Positions 57,203 to 64,000 of a stretch of DNA of 64,000 nucleotides are shown in pieces. Made by a program: the position numbers and the translations under genes. Source of the stretch: Mycobacterium sp. 852002-40037_SCH5390672. Its GTDB lineage: Bacteria; Actinomycetota; Actinomycetes; Mycobacteriales; Mycobacteriaceae. The first letter of the stretch is position 1. Each line of letters starts with the position of its first letter. Below the pieces are notes generated by a model that searched no databases, was not told where the DNA came from, and was given only the letters and a program-made list of their open reading frames with translations. The DNA is taken from the NCBI RefSeq assembly GCF_001665875.1, contig NZ_LZTA01000122.1, positions 62,001-126,000 on the forward strand, read 5' to 3'.

Positions 57203-57961
57203 ATGACAGACACTTCGCCGAGCAATCTGCAGCTGGCACTGAGCCGCAAGAACCCGGTTTTCGGTGGCTGGGTCACCGGCCCGACGACGCTGGGCCCGGA
57301 GGAATTCGCCTGCGCCGGCTATGATTACGTCGGATTCGACGCGCAGCACGGCTATCTCGACGACGCCGATATCGCCGGCATCTTGCGCCGCATCGAGCAC
57401 GTGCCCGTCGGCACCGTGGTGCGCCTGCCCAACGCCGACGCGGCACCGATCGGACGGGTGCTGGACGCCGGCGCCGACGCCGTTGTCATCGCGATGATCG
57501 AGTCGGCGGACCAGGCCGCCGCGGCGGTGGCTGCCACCCGCTACCCACCGAGGGGCGTGCGCAGCTTCGGTCCGCTGCGGGCCAGCCTGGGGCACGATCC
57601 CGCCGCCCACGAGTCACGGGTCAGCGTGTTCGCGATGATCGAGACCGCGGCGGCGCTATCCGGCATCCATGAGATCTGTGCGGTCGAGGGTCTGACCGGA
57701 ATCTACGTCGGTCCGGCCGATCTGGCGATTTCCCTGGGCGCCGGTGTCGTCGGAGCCACCCGACATCCAGAGGTGCGGGACGCGATCGTGCGCATCCATC
57801 GCGCGGCGTCGGACGCGGGCCTGGTCACCGGCATTCACGCCGGCGACGGCAAGACGGGTCATGCCATGGCCCAGCTGGGATTCGGCATGATCACCCTGGC
57901 CGCCGAGTCGCAGGCGCTGCGACGCGGAGCCGCCGAGCACCTGCGCGAGGCGACGCAATGA
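57203..57961 (+). CDS. HpcH/HpaI-family aldolase
   Basis: A 252-residue class II aldolase: FGGWVTGPTTLGPEEFACAGYDYVGFDAQHGYLDDADIAG, YPPRGVRSFGPLRASLG, VFAMIETAAALSGIHEICAVEGLTGIYVGPADLAISLG. The metal ligands are the Glu of MIET and the Asp of GPADL. It cleaves 2-keto-3-deoxy or 4-hydroxy-2-oxo acids to pyruvate and an aldehyde. Within the operon it would act late, after ring opening. Confidence 0.85.
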   Translation: MTDTSPSNLQLALSRKNPVFGGWVTGPTTLGPEEFACAGYDYVGFDAQHGYLDDADIAGILRRIEHVPVGTVVRLPNADAAPIGRVLDAGADAVVIAMIESADQAAAAVAATRYPPRGVRSFGPLRASLGHDPAAHESRVSVFAMIETAAALSGIHEICAVEGLTGIYVGPADLAISLGAGVVGATRHPEVRDAIVRIHRAASDAGLVTGIHAGDGKTGHAMAQLGFGMITLAAESQALRRGAAEHLREATQ

Positions 57962-58368
57962 CGGATGACGCCTGCGATGATCGGAGGGCGATCCGCGCGC
58001 TGCTTGCCGCTTACGCCCTGGCACTTGACGCAGGCGACTTCGACGAGTGCGTCCAGTTGTTCGCGCCCGACGGTGAATTCCTGGTCTACGGCAAGACCTT
58101 TGCCGGTCACGACGGGATCGCGGGCATGTTCCGCCACGCGGCCCGCGGTCTGCACCTGACCGGAAGCGCGCGGATCGAGGTGGAGGGGGAGCGCGCCGTG
58201 GCCAGATCACAGGTGCTGTTCGTCCGCGCGGGCGATCTGCAACTGCGGCCCGCGATCTACGACGACGAGCTGACCCGGATCGCGGGTCGGTGGCGCTTTA
58301 CGCGGCGCCGCTGCCGCTTCATCACCAGCGCCGGATTGGCCGATAGCCCCGAGGTGGATTCAGCATGA
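57958..58368 (+). CDS. SnoaL/NTF2-like protein
   Basis: A 136-residue NTF2-fold protein: DRRAIRALLAAYALALDAGDFDECVQLFAPDGEFLVYGKTFAGHDGIAGMFRHAARGLHLTGS. Similar proteins are small isomerases or dehydratases or ring-hydroxylating beta-like subunits. It overlaps the aldolase end by 4 bp and the SDR start by 4 bp. Confidence 0.75.
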   Translation: MTDDACDDRRAIRALLAAYALALDAGDFDECVQLFAPDGEFLVYGKTFAGHDGIAGMFRHAARGLHLTGSARIEVEGERAVARSQVLFVRAGDLQLRPAIYDDELTRIAGRWRFTRRRCRFITSAGLADSPEVDSA

Positions 58369-59093
58369 ACCAACGCGTCGCATTGGTGACCGGCGCCGCC
58401 GGGGGGCAGGGCTGGGCCATCGCCGAACGCCTTCGGCATGACGGCTTTTCGGTCGCCGCGTGCGATCGGCGGATCGACGAACTCGTCACCATGGTCGGCG
58501 AAGCGGGTGACGATGGTGTGATCGCCGTCGAGCTCGACATCACCTCGCCACAGCAGTGGGACTCTGCCGTCGCTGAGGTCGTCGGGCGCTTCGGATCGCT
58601 GAGCACGCTGGTCAACTGCGCCGGTGTTTTACACCGGGCATCGCTGACCGACGAAACGGCCGAAGGCTTCGAAAGTTCCTGGCGGGTCAACTGCCTGGGT
58701 CCGTTCCTCGGGATCCGCGCGGCGCTGGACCAGTTACGGCAGGCGCCGCACGCGTCCATCGTCAACATCTGCAGCACCGGGGCCATCCGACCCTTCCCAC
58801 AGCACAGCGCCTACGGCTCGTCGAAGTGGGCGCTGCGCGGGCTGACCCAGACCGTCGCGGCCGAACTCGCCCCCGCCGGCATCCGCGTCAACGCCGTCTT
58901 CCCGGGGCCGATCGCCACCTCGATGCTCGACGAGACCACCCAGACCCGGCTGGCCGAGGCGTCGATGTTCGGGCGAATCGGCGAGGCCGGTGAAGTCGCC
59001 GACGCCGTAGCCTTCTTGGTGTCCGAACAGGCGTCGTTCATCACCGGTTCCGAACTCGTCATCGACGGTGGGCAATGCCTGCAGATCCGATGA
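58365..59093 (+). CDS. Short-chain dehydrogenase
   Basis: A 242-residue classical SDR: TGAAGGQGWAIAERLRHDGFSVAACDRRIDEL, LVNCAGVLHRASLTD, the Ser of NICSTGAIR and YGSSKWALRGL. It oxidises or reduces a hydroxy/keto intermediate. It is translationally coupled (ATGA) on both sides, to the NTF2-like and BVMO genes. Confidence 0.85.
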   Translation: MNQRVALVTGAAGGQGWAIAERLRHDGFSVAACDRRIDELVTMVGEAGDDGVIAVELDITSPQQWDSAVAEVVGRFGSLSTLVNCAGVLHRASLTDETAEGFESSWRVNCLGPFLGIRAALDQLRQAPHASIVNICSTGAIRPFPQHSAYGSSKWALRGLTQTVAAELAPAGIRVNAVFPGPIATSMLDETTQTRLAEASMFGRIGEAGEVADAVAFLVSEQASFITGSELVIDGGQCLQIR

Positions 59094-60595
59094 GCGAGAT
59101 TTCGGTCGGCATCATCGGTGCCGGTCCCGGCGGCCTGGCATTGGGAATCATGCTGTCACGCGCCGGTTTTGACAGGTTCACCATCTTCGATCGTGAGGAC
59201 GGCGTCGGGGGCACCTGGCGGATCAACACCTATCCGGGGCTGGCGTGCGACGTCAAATCACACCTCTACTCGTACTCGTTCGACCTGAACGCGAACTGGT
59301 CACGACTGTGGTCGGGGCAGGCCGAGATCCTGGACTACTTCCAGCGATGCGCCGACAAATACGGTTTGCGACCACACCTGAGGCTGCGCACCGAAATCCG
59401 ATCCGCACACTGGGACGCGGACACCCAGCTGTGGCGCCTGACCACGGCGTCGGGCGAGCAGCACCACTTCAATGTGGTCGTATCGGCCGTCGGCCTGTTC
59501 ACCCGTCCGCTGCTGCCCGAGCTCATCGAAGAAGAGCCGTTCACCGGAACCGTGTTGCACTCGGCGCGCTGGGACCACTCGATCCCTTTGGAAGGCAAGC
59601 GGATCGCCGTGTTGGGCACCGGTTCGACGGCCTCGCAGCTGATCCCGGAGCTGGCCAAGGTGTCCGACAGAGTGTATTCGGTGCAACGATCGCCCACCTG
59701 GATCCTGCCGAAGCCGGACCGGCACTACACGCAATGGGAGCGCTGGCTCTTCGCGCACCTTCCCTTCGCCAAAAAGCTCTACCGCGCCCGGCTGTGGCTC
59801 CGCAGCGAATCCAACATCGCGGTCATCGAGCACGGCAGCGAGAAGACCGAGCAATTCAAGGCCCTCGCGCTGGGGCTGCTGGAGAAGACCGTCGAAGACC
59901 AGGAATTGCGCCGCAAGCTCACTCCGGATCACCCGATGGGTTGCAAGCGGCTGGTGTTCTCCTCGGACTACCTGCCCGCGCTGAGCCAGCCCAACGTCGA
60001 GGTGGTCACCAGCCCGGCGCGCTTCCTGCGGACCCGATCCCTGGTGACCGAAGACGGCACCGAACGCGAGGTCGACCTGGTGGTCTGCGCCACCGGGTAC
60101 GCCGCGGCCGACTATCTCGCCGAGCTGGATGTGGCCGGCGAACACGGAGTCACCCTGCGGGAGGTGTGGCGCGACGGGGCGTACGCCTACCTCGGGATGG
60201 CCGTGCCGGGCTTCCCCAACTTCTTCATGCTGTACGGACCGAACACCAATGTCGGCTCCAACAGCGTCATCTTCATCCTGGAGGCGCAGGCCCGCTACAT
60301 CGTGCGGGCGTTGAAATACCTGCGGCGCAATCACAAGCGCTACGTCGCGGTGCGTCCCGCGGCGCTGGCTGACTTCGTCGCCAAAATCGATCGATGGATG
60401 GCGGGCACCGTCTGGACCACCCAGTGCAGCAACTACTTTCGCGCCCCCAACGGACGCGTGGTCACCCAGTGGCCACGCAGCGCGCGTACCTTCTGGGGCA
60501 TGACACGCCGGTTCAGGCCGGCCGACTTCCGCTTCACCGCGCCGGCCACGTCCGCACCCGAGGCGTTCACCGTGCCCGAGTGGGGCGCCCAATGA
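59090..60595 (+). CDS. Type I Baeyer-Villiger monooxygenase
   Basis: A 501-residue flavoprotein. Two Rossmann motifs (IGAGPGGL at 9-16 and LGTGSTA near 175) flank the Baeyer-Villiger fingerprint FxGxxxHxxxW[PD], seen as FTGTVLHSARWD at 151-162. This separates it from plain flavin monooxygenases. It would convert a ketone to an ester or lactone using FAD and NADPH. It overlaps the SDR before it (ATGA at 59090) and the esterase after it, in a continuous coupled run. Confidence 0.9.
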   Translation: MSEISVGIIGAGPGGLALGIMLSRAGFDRFTIFDREDGVGGTWRINTYPGLACDVKSHLYSYSFDLNANWSRLWSGQAEILDYFQRCADKYGLRPHLRLRTEIRSAHWDADTQLWRLTTASGEQHHFNVVVSAVGLFTRPLLPELIEEEPFTGTVLHSARWDHSIPLEGKRIAVLGTGSTASQLIPELAKVSDRVYSVQRSPTWILPKPDRHYTQWERWLFAHLPFAKKLYRARLWLRSESNIAVIEHGSEKTEQFKALALGLLEKTVEDQELRRKLTPDHPMGCKRLVFSSDYLPALSQPNVEVVTSPARFLRTRSLVTEDGTEREVDLVVCATGYAAADYLAELDVAGEHGVTLREVWRDGAYAYLGMAVPGFPNFFMLYGPNTNVGSNSVIFILEAQARYIVRALKYLRRNHKRYVAVRPAALADFVAKIDRWMAGTVWTTQCSNYFRAPNGRVVTQWPRSARTFWGMTRRFRPADFRFTAPATSAPEAFTVPEWGAQ

Positions 60596-61530
60596 CGCAG
60601 CTGGACGGCGCCGATCGCCTGGACCCCGCGCTGCGTGCCGTCGCGACGACGCGGACCGACTTTACCCCGGCCGCAATCGAACTCATCCGCGAACCGTTCA
60701 ACGAACGCCGGCGGCTGGCCGCCGAACACACCGATGCCCAAGGGGTGCGCATCGCCGAGGACATCGTGCCGGGCGAATCCGGCGGCGTGAGGGTGCGCAT
60801 CTATCGCGGCGGACCCGCGCAACGGGCACCGGCGGTGGTGTACTGCCACGCCGGTGGTTTCGCGCTGGGCAACCTCGACACCGATCACCGCCAGTGCGTG
60901 GAGCTCGCGCGCCGCGGGCGCTGCACGGTGATCTCGGTGGACTACCGGCTGGCCCCCGAACACCCGTATCCGGCCGCACTCGAGGACGCCAGCACCGTGC
61001 TGCGATGGGTGGCCACCGACGCGGGGAAACTCGGGGTCGATCCGGCACGGCGGGCCGTGGCCGGCAGCAGCGCCGGCGCCGCCCTGGCCGCATGCCTGGC
61101 GCAGCGGGCCGCCGACGGGTCACTGCCGCCGGTGGCGTTCCAGTTGCTGCACCAACCGGTGCTCGACGATCGGGTCACCGCGTCGAAGGCGGAATTCCGC
61201 ACCAGTCCGGCATTCGATGGCGAGGCCGCCGATCTGATGTGGCGCCACTACCTGGGACCGGCGGCCGCATCGGAATGCACGGTGCCCGCGCGACGAGCCG
61301 GATTCGCCGGACTGCCAACGGCTTTGATCACGTGCGCCGAGATCGACCCGTTCCGCGACGAGGCAATCGACTACGCGTTGCTGCTACTGCGCGCCGGGGT
61401 CTCGGCCGAGCTGCACGTCTTCGCACGCACCTGTCATGGGTTCGATTCGCTGCTGCCCGATTGGCCGGGCTCGCAACGATTGTTCGCGCTGCAAGGCCAC
61501 GCCCTGTCCAGCGCGCTACACGGCGACTAA
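60592..61530 (+). CDS. HSL-family alpha/beta esterase
   Basis: A 312-residue hormone-sensitive-lipase-type esterase. The oxyanion motif is HAGG (86-89, in place of HGGG), the nucleophile Ser160 lies in GSSAG, the acid is probably Asp252 in DPFRDE, and His282 lies in CHGF. It would open the lactone or ester made by the BVMO; the coupled start (60592) supports this. It ends in a 3-bp overlap with the convergent adhE1. Confidence 0.85.
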   Translation: MTQLDGADRLDPALRAVATTRTDFTPAAIELIREPFNERRRLAAEHTDAQGVRIAEDIVPGESGGVRVRIYRGGPAQRAPAVVYCHAGGFALGNLDTDHRQCVELARRGRCTVISVDYRLAPEHPYPAALEDASTVLRWVATDAGKLGVDPARRAVAGSSAGAALAACLAQRAADGSLPPVAFQLLHQPVLDDRVTASKAEFRTSPAFDGEAADLMWRHYLGPAAASECTVPARRAGFAGLPTALITCAEIDPFRDEAIDYALLLLRAGVSAELHVFARTCHGFDSLLPDWPGSQRLFALQGHALSSALHGD

Positions 61531-62651
61531 CCGTCGAATCTGATCAGCTGTCGCACGGCGATGCCGTCGGCCAGATTGTCCATCGCCTCGTTGATGTCCT
61601 CCAGCGGAATCGTCGACGACACCAGCGATTCCACCGGTAACCGGCCCGACTGCCACAGCTCGACGAACCGGGGGATGTCTCGGCTGGGCACCGCCGAGCC
61701 GAGGTAACTGCCGATCAACGATCGGCCTTCGGCCACAAAACCCAACGGCGACACGCTGATTCGTGCGGCCGGCGGTGGCAGACCCACGGTGATGGTGCGC
61801 CCTCCGGGTGCGGTCAAGCCGATCGCGGTCTCCAGTGCGGCCGGATGGCCGACGGCCTCGACGACCACCGCGGCCTTCACCCGGGCCTCGGCGGCCTGCT
61901 GCGGTGTGTAGGCGTCGTGGGCGCCGAGACGACGCGCGGCGGCCAACTTCTCGGGCAACTGATCGACGGCGACAACGCGGACATCGTCATAGGTCAGCGC
62001 GGTCAGCAGCGCTGCCATCCCGACACCTCCCAGCCCGACGACGGCGACCGTCTGGCCCGGTTGCGGATGCCCCACGTTGAGCACCGCCCCGCCCCCGGTG
62101 AGCACGGCGCAGCCCAGCAGCGCCGCGACGTCGGGTGGCACGTCGGGCGGCACCGCGACCGCGCTGGCCCGGTTGACGACCGCGTGCGTGGCGAAACCCG
62201 AGACCCCGAGGTGGTGGTACACGGGATGGCCGGCCCGGCTGAGCCGAATGTCGCCGCCGAGCAAGGTACCGGCGCCGTTCGCCGCGCTGCCCGGTTCGCA
62301 CGGCGTCAGGCCTTCGGTCGCGCACGCCGCGCAATGACCGCACCGCGGCAGGAATACCAGCACCACCCGCTGACCGACGGTCAGGCCGGTCCCGTTTGAC
62401 TGCGAGCCCTCGGCGACGCGCTCGACGATCCCGGCGGCCTCGTGGCCCAGCAGCATGGGCACCGGCCGCACCCGGTTGCCGTCGACCACCGACAGGTCGG
62501 AGTGGCAGATGCCGGCCGCCTCGATGCGGACCAGGACTTCATCTCGGCCCGGGGGTGCGAGGTCGAGTTCGGTGATGGCGATCGGCCGCGACTGTGCGTA
62601 GGGCCGAGGTGACCCGATGTGCTCCAGTACCGCGCCCCGTATTCCAGACAT
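61527..62651 (-). CDS. adhE1: Zinc-type alcohol dehydrogenase AdhE1-like
   Basis: A 374-residue MDR alcohol dehydrogenase. Catalytic zinc ligands: ICHSD and GHEAAG. Structural zinc: CGHCAACATEGLTPC. Cofactor motif: VAVVGLGGVGMAALLTAL with acidic VAVDQLPE (NAD). It is equivalent to Rv0162c and marks the return to the conserved gene order. Only 14 bp separate its start (ATG 62651) from the divergent thioesterase start; GTTG-N5-CAAC lies there, so one start may be wrong. Confidence 0.85.
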   Translation of the reverse strand: MSGIRGAVLEHIGSPRPYAQSRPIAITELDLAPPGRDEVLVRIEAAGICHSDLSVVDGNRVRPVPMLLGHEAAGIVERVAEGSQSNGTGLTVGQRVVLVFLPRCGHCAACATEGLTPCEPGSAANGAGTLLGGDIRLSRAGHPVYHHLGVSGFATHAVVNRASAVAVPPDVPPDVAALLGCAVLTGGGAVLNVGHPQPGQTVAVVGLGGVGMAALLTALTYDDVRVVAVDQLPEKLAAARRLGAHDAYTPQQAAEARVKAAVVVEAVGHPAALETAIGLTAPGGRTITVGLPPPAARISVSPLGFVAEGRSLIGSYLGSAVPSRDIPRFVELWQSGRLPVESLVSSTIPLEDINEAMDNLADGIAVRQLIRFDG

Positions 62652-62664
62652 GTTGGAATACAAC
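62652..62664. promoter_or_regulatory. Short inverted repeat GTTG-N5-CAAC between divergent starts
   Basis: GTTGGAATACAAC fills the 14-bp gap between adhE1 and the hotdog gene. The arms are only 4 bp, so chance occurrence is possible. Confidence 0.25.
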
Positions 62665-62665
62665 C

Positions 62666-63148
62666 ATGGCGTCGGCTTCGGTAGTTCCGCCCGCACCGGA
62701 CGGGCTGAGCAGCAACGACTTCCCGGTGTTGTGGCCGGTCGGCACCCGGTGGGCCGACAACGACATGTTCGGCCACCTCAACAATGCGGTGTACTACCAG
62801 TTGTTCGACACGGCGATCAACGCCTGGATCAACACCAGCACCGGGCTGGACCCGATCACCACGCCCGCGCTGGGCATCGTCGCCGAATCGGGTTGCCGCT
62901 ACTTCTCCGAACTGCAATTCCCCCAGAACCTCATGGTGGGTCTGGCCGTCACGCGGCTGGGCCGCAGCAGCGTCACCTACCGACTGGGCGTGTTCCGGGC
63001 CCAGGATGAGCGCACGACGAACCAGCCGCGACCGATCACCGCGCTGGGGCACTGGGTGCACGTCTATGTCGACCGGGTCACCCGCAAGTCCGTCCCGATT
63101 CCCGACGCCGTCCGCGCGCTGCTGGCGACGGCCGCCGTGGACCAATAA
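62666..63148 (+). CDS. Hotdog-fold thioesterase, 4-hydroxybenzoyl-CoA thioesterase type (Rv0163-like)
   Basis: A 160-residue single-hotdog protein: PVGTRWADNDMFGHLNNAVYYQLFDTAINAWINTSTGLD. The Asp in DMFGHLNN corresponds to the catalytic Asp of the 4HBT family. It hydrolyses an acyl-CoA; the substrate is unknown. It keeps its place between adhE1 and the Rv0164 gene. Confidence 0.85.
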   Translation: MASASVVPPAPDGLSSNDFPVLWPVGTRWADNDMFGHLNNAVYYQLFDTAINAWINTSTGLDPITTPALGIVAESGCRYFSELQFPQNLMVGLAVTRLGRSSVTYRLGVFRAQDERTTNQPRPITALGHWVHVYVDRVTRKSVPIPDAVRALLATAAVDQ

Positions 63149-63234
63149 GGGCTGAGATTCGGCCTGCGACCAGGGTTTTCGTCACCAGGCGCGGCACCGC
63201 ACGGACGCATCGCCGACCCCGCTATGCTTCGCGC

Positions 63235-63675
63235 ATGCCAGTCATGAGCAAGACCGTCGAGGTGGACGCCGACGCCGCTTTGATCATGAAGATCGTCGGC
63301 GACTTCGAGGCCTACCCGCAGTGGAACGAGGAGATCAAGGGCCTCTGGGTGCTCGCCCGCTACGACGACGGACGCCCCAGCCAGCTGCGGCTCGACACCG
63401 ACTACCAAGGCATGCAAAGCATGTTCATCCAGGCCGTGTACTACCCCGGGGAAAACCAGATCCAGACCGTGCTGCAGCAGGGCGACCTTTTCACCAAGCA
63501 GGAACAGCTGTTTTCCGTGGTGTCGATGGGGGCGTCGAGCCTGCTGACCGTCGATCTGGACGTCGAAACCTCGATGCCGGTGCCGGCGCCGATGGTCAAG
63601 CAACTCCTCAACAACGTCCTCGACCATCTGGCCGAGAGCCTCAAGCAGCGCGCCGAGCAGCTGGCCGCGAGCTAG
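63235..63675 (+). CDS. SRPBCC-family protein, TB18.5/Rv0164-like
   Basis: A 146-residue START/polyketide-cyclase-like protein: SKTVEVDADAALIMKIVGDFEAYPQWNEEIKGLWVLARYDDGRPSQLRLDTDYQGM. The length and position match Rv0164 (TB18.5) next to mce1R. A role as a lipid-binding protein is likely; no catalysis is known. It converges on mce1R with a 4-bp overlap at the stops. Confidence 0.9.
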   Translation: MPVMSKTVEVDADAALIMKIVGDFEAYPQWNEEIKGLWVLARYDDGRPSQLRLDTDYQGMQSMFIQAVYYPGENQIQTVLQQGDLFTKQEQLFSVVSMGASSLLTVDLDVETSMPVPAPMVKQLLNNVLDHLAESLKQRAEQLAAS

Positions 63676-64000
63676 AAGATTCCGGTGCGGTCGCGCATTT
63701 CGATCAGCCGGGCCGCCGCGTCGGTGAACTGCCACACGGTGTGCTCGATCACCGCGGCGGTGTCGCGCCGGCGCAGCGCGTCGATCAGCTGGTGATGGTT
63801 CTCCACGGCGGCCTTACCCCAATGAGGGTCGGCGGCGTAGACGAGCACCGGCATGTAGCGCGCGGCGTTGAGCAGGAACCAGGCCAATTTGATCCGGCCA
63901 CTCGCCTGGTTGAAGACGCGGTGAAACGCGAACTCGACGCCCGCGATGGTCTCGGCGTCGCCGGACCCGACGGCCGCGGCGAGCGATTCGTTGATCCGGT
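63672..64000 (-). CDS. mce1R: C-terminal part of GntR/FadR-type regulator Mce1R (partial)
   Basis: The last 108 or so residues of an FCD-domain (FadR C-terminal type) ligand-binding region, with no stop to the window edge: INESLAAAVGSGDAETIAGVEFAFHRVFNQASGRIKLAWFLLNAARYMPV and NHHQLIDALRRRDTAAVIEHTVWQFTDAAARLIEMRD. The FxFHRVFN His and the later HHQL/EHT histidines are metal or ligand contacts of the FCD fold. Its place after Rv0164 identifies Mce1R (Rv0165c), the repressor of the mce1 operon. The DNA-binding half lies beyond base 64000. Confidence 0.9.
   Translation of the reverse strand, partial: RINESLAAAVGSGDAETIAGVEFAFHRVFNQASGRIKLAWFLLNAARYMPVLVYAADPHWGKAAVENHHQLIDALRRRDTAAVIEHTVWQFTDAAARLIEMRDRTGIF

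Noticed and set aside
59300..60592. A 430-residue minus-strand frame opposite the BVMO
   Set aside because: It is a shadow of a well-supported gene with the BVMO fingerprint.
1..64000. CRISPR array, rRNA or tRNA genes
   Set aside because: I saw no regularly spaced repeats and no rRNA-like or tRNA-like sequence by eye; a short tRNA could still be missed without a covariance search.

Overview
The window is high-GC actinobacterial DNA. Gene order and protein sequences place it in a slow-growing non-tuberculous mycobacterium. From about 6.2 kb to 37.0 kb, and again from 61.5 kb to the right end, the order follows M. tuberculosis H37Rv Rv0134 to Rv0165c, as recalled from knowledge and not from a search: ephF, TetR, cyp138, msrA, Rv0138, Rv0139, a methyltransferase, DUF427, SnoaL, DNA glycosylase, ClC channel, TetR, Rv0145/0146-type methyltransferases, aldehyde dehydrogenase, SDR, ptbB, fadE2, pntAa-pntAb-pntB, TetR, FAD oxidase; then adhE1, Rv0163, Rv0164 and the end of mce1R. 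The PE genes that interrupt this stretch in M. tuberculosis (PE1/PE2 and PE3/PE4) are absent.

Layout. 0-6.2 kb: a ferredoxin reductase plus fatty-acid desaturase pair, an SRPBCC protein with an F420-type monooxygenase, a TetR/DUF1214 operon and a sulfotransferase. 6.2-18.9 kb: core conserved block, with dps and a pirin/TetR pair added. 19-23.5 kb: three tandem SAM-methyltransferase paralogues and an LCP cell-wall ligase. 23.6-32.8 kb: ALDH, SDR, phosphatase PtpB, FadE2, transhydrogenase operon, TetR. 32.8-37.0 kb: a hydrolase divergent from a DAPDH-like/SDR operon, then an FAD-linked oxidase.

37.0-61.5 kb is accessory DNA lying between the equivalents of Rv0161 and Rv0162c. Its first part (37.2-43.6 kb, minus strand) is a candidate anti-phage cassette. 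An OLD-family AAA-ATPase/TOPRIM nuclease overlaps a UvrD-like helicase by 4 bp, which is the Gabija (GajA/GajB) arrangement, and a patatin-like phospholipase with a transmembrane hairpin follows. Its second part (44.2-61.5 kb) looks like a catabolic regulon for a cyclic or branched carboxylic or alicyclic compound: TetR, two thioesterases, SMP-30-type lactonase, SRPBCC, a frameshifted F420 monooxygenase, acyl-CoA dehydrogenase, CoA-transferase, P450, alcohol dehydrogenase, HpcH aldolase, SDR, Baeyer-Villiger monooxygenase and esterase. Three copies of a 29-bp motif (C-TTTACAAA-N10-AGTGTCA-yGC), plus a weaker fourth next to the TetR gene, sit in front of the operons of this part and suggest a shared regulator.

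No rRNA, tRNA, CRISPR array, insertion sequence or integrase was recognised.
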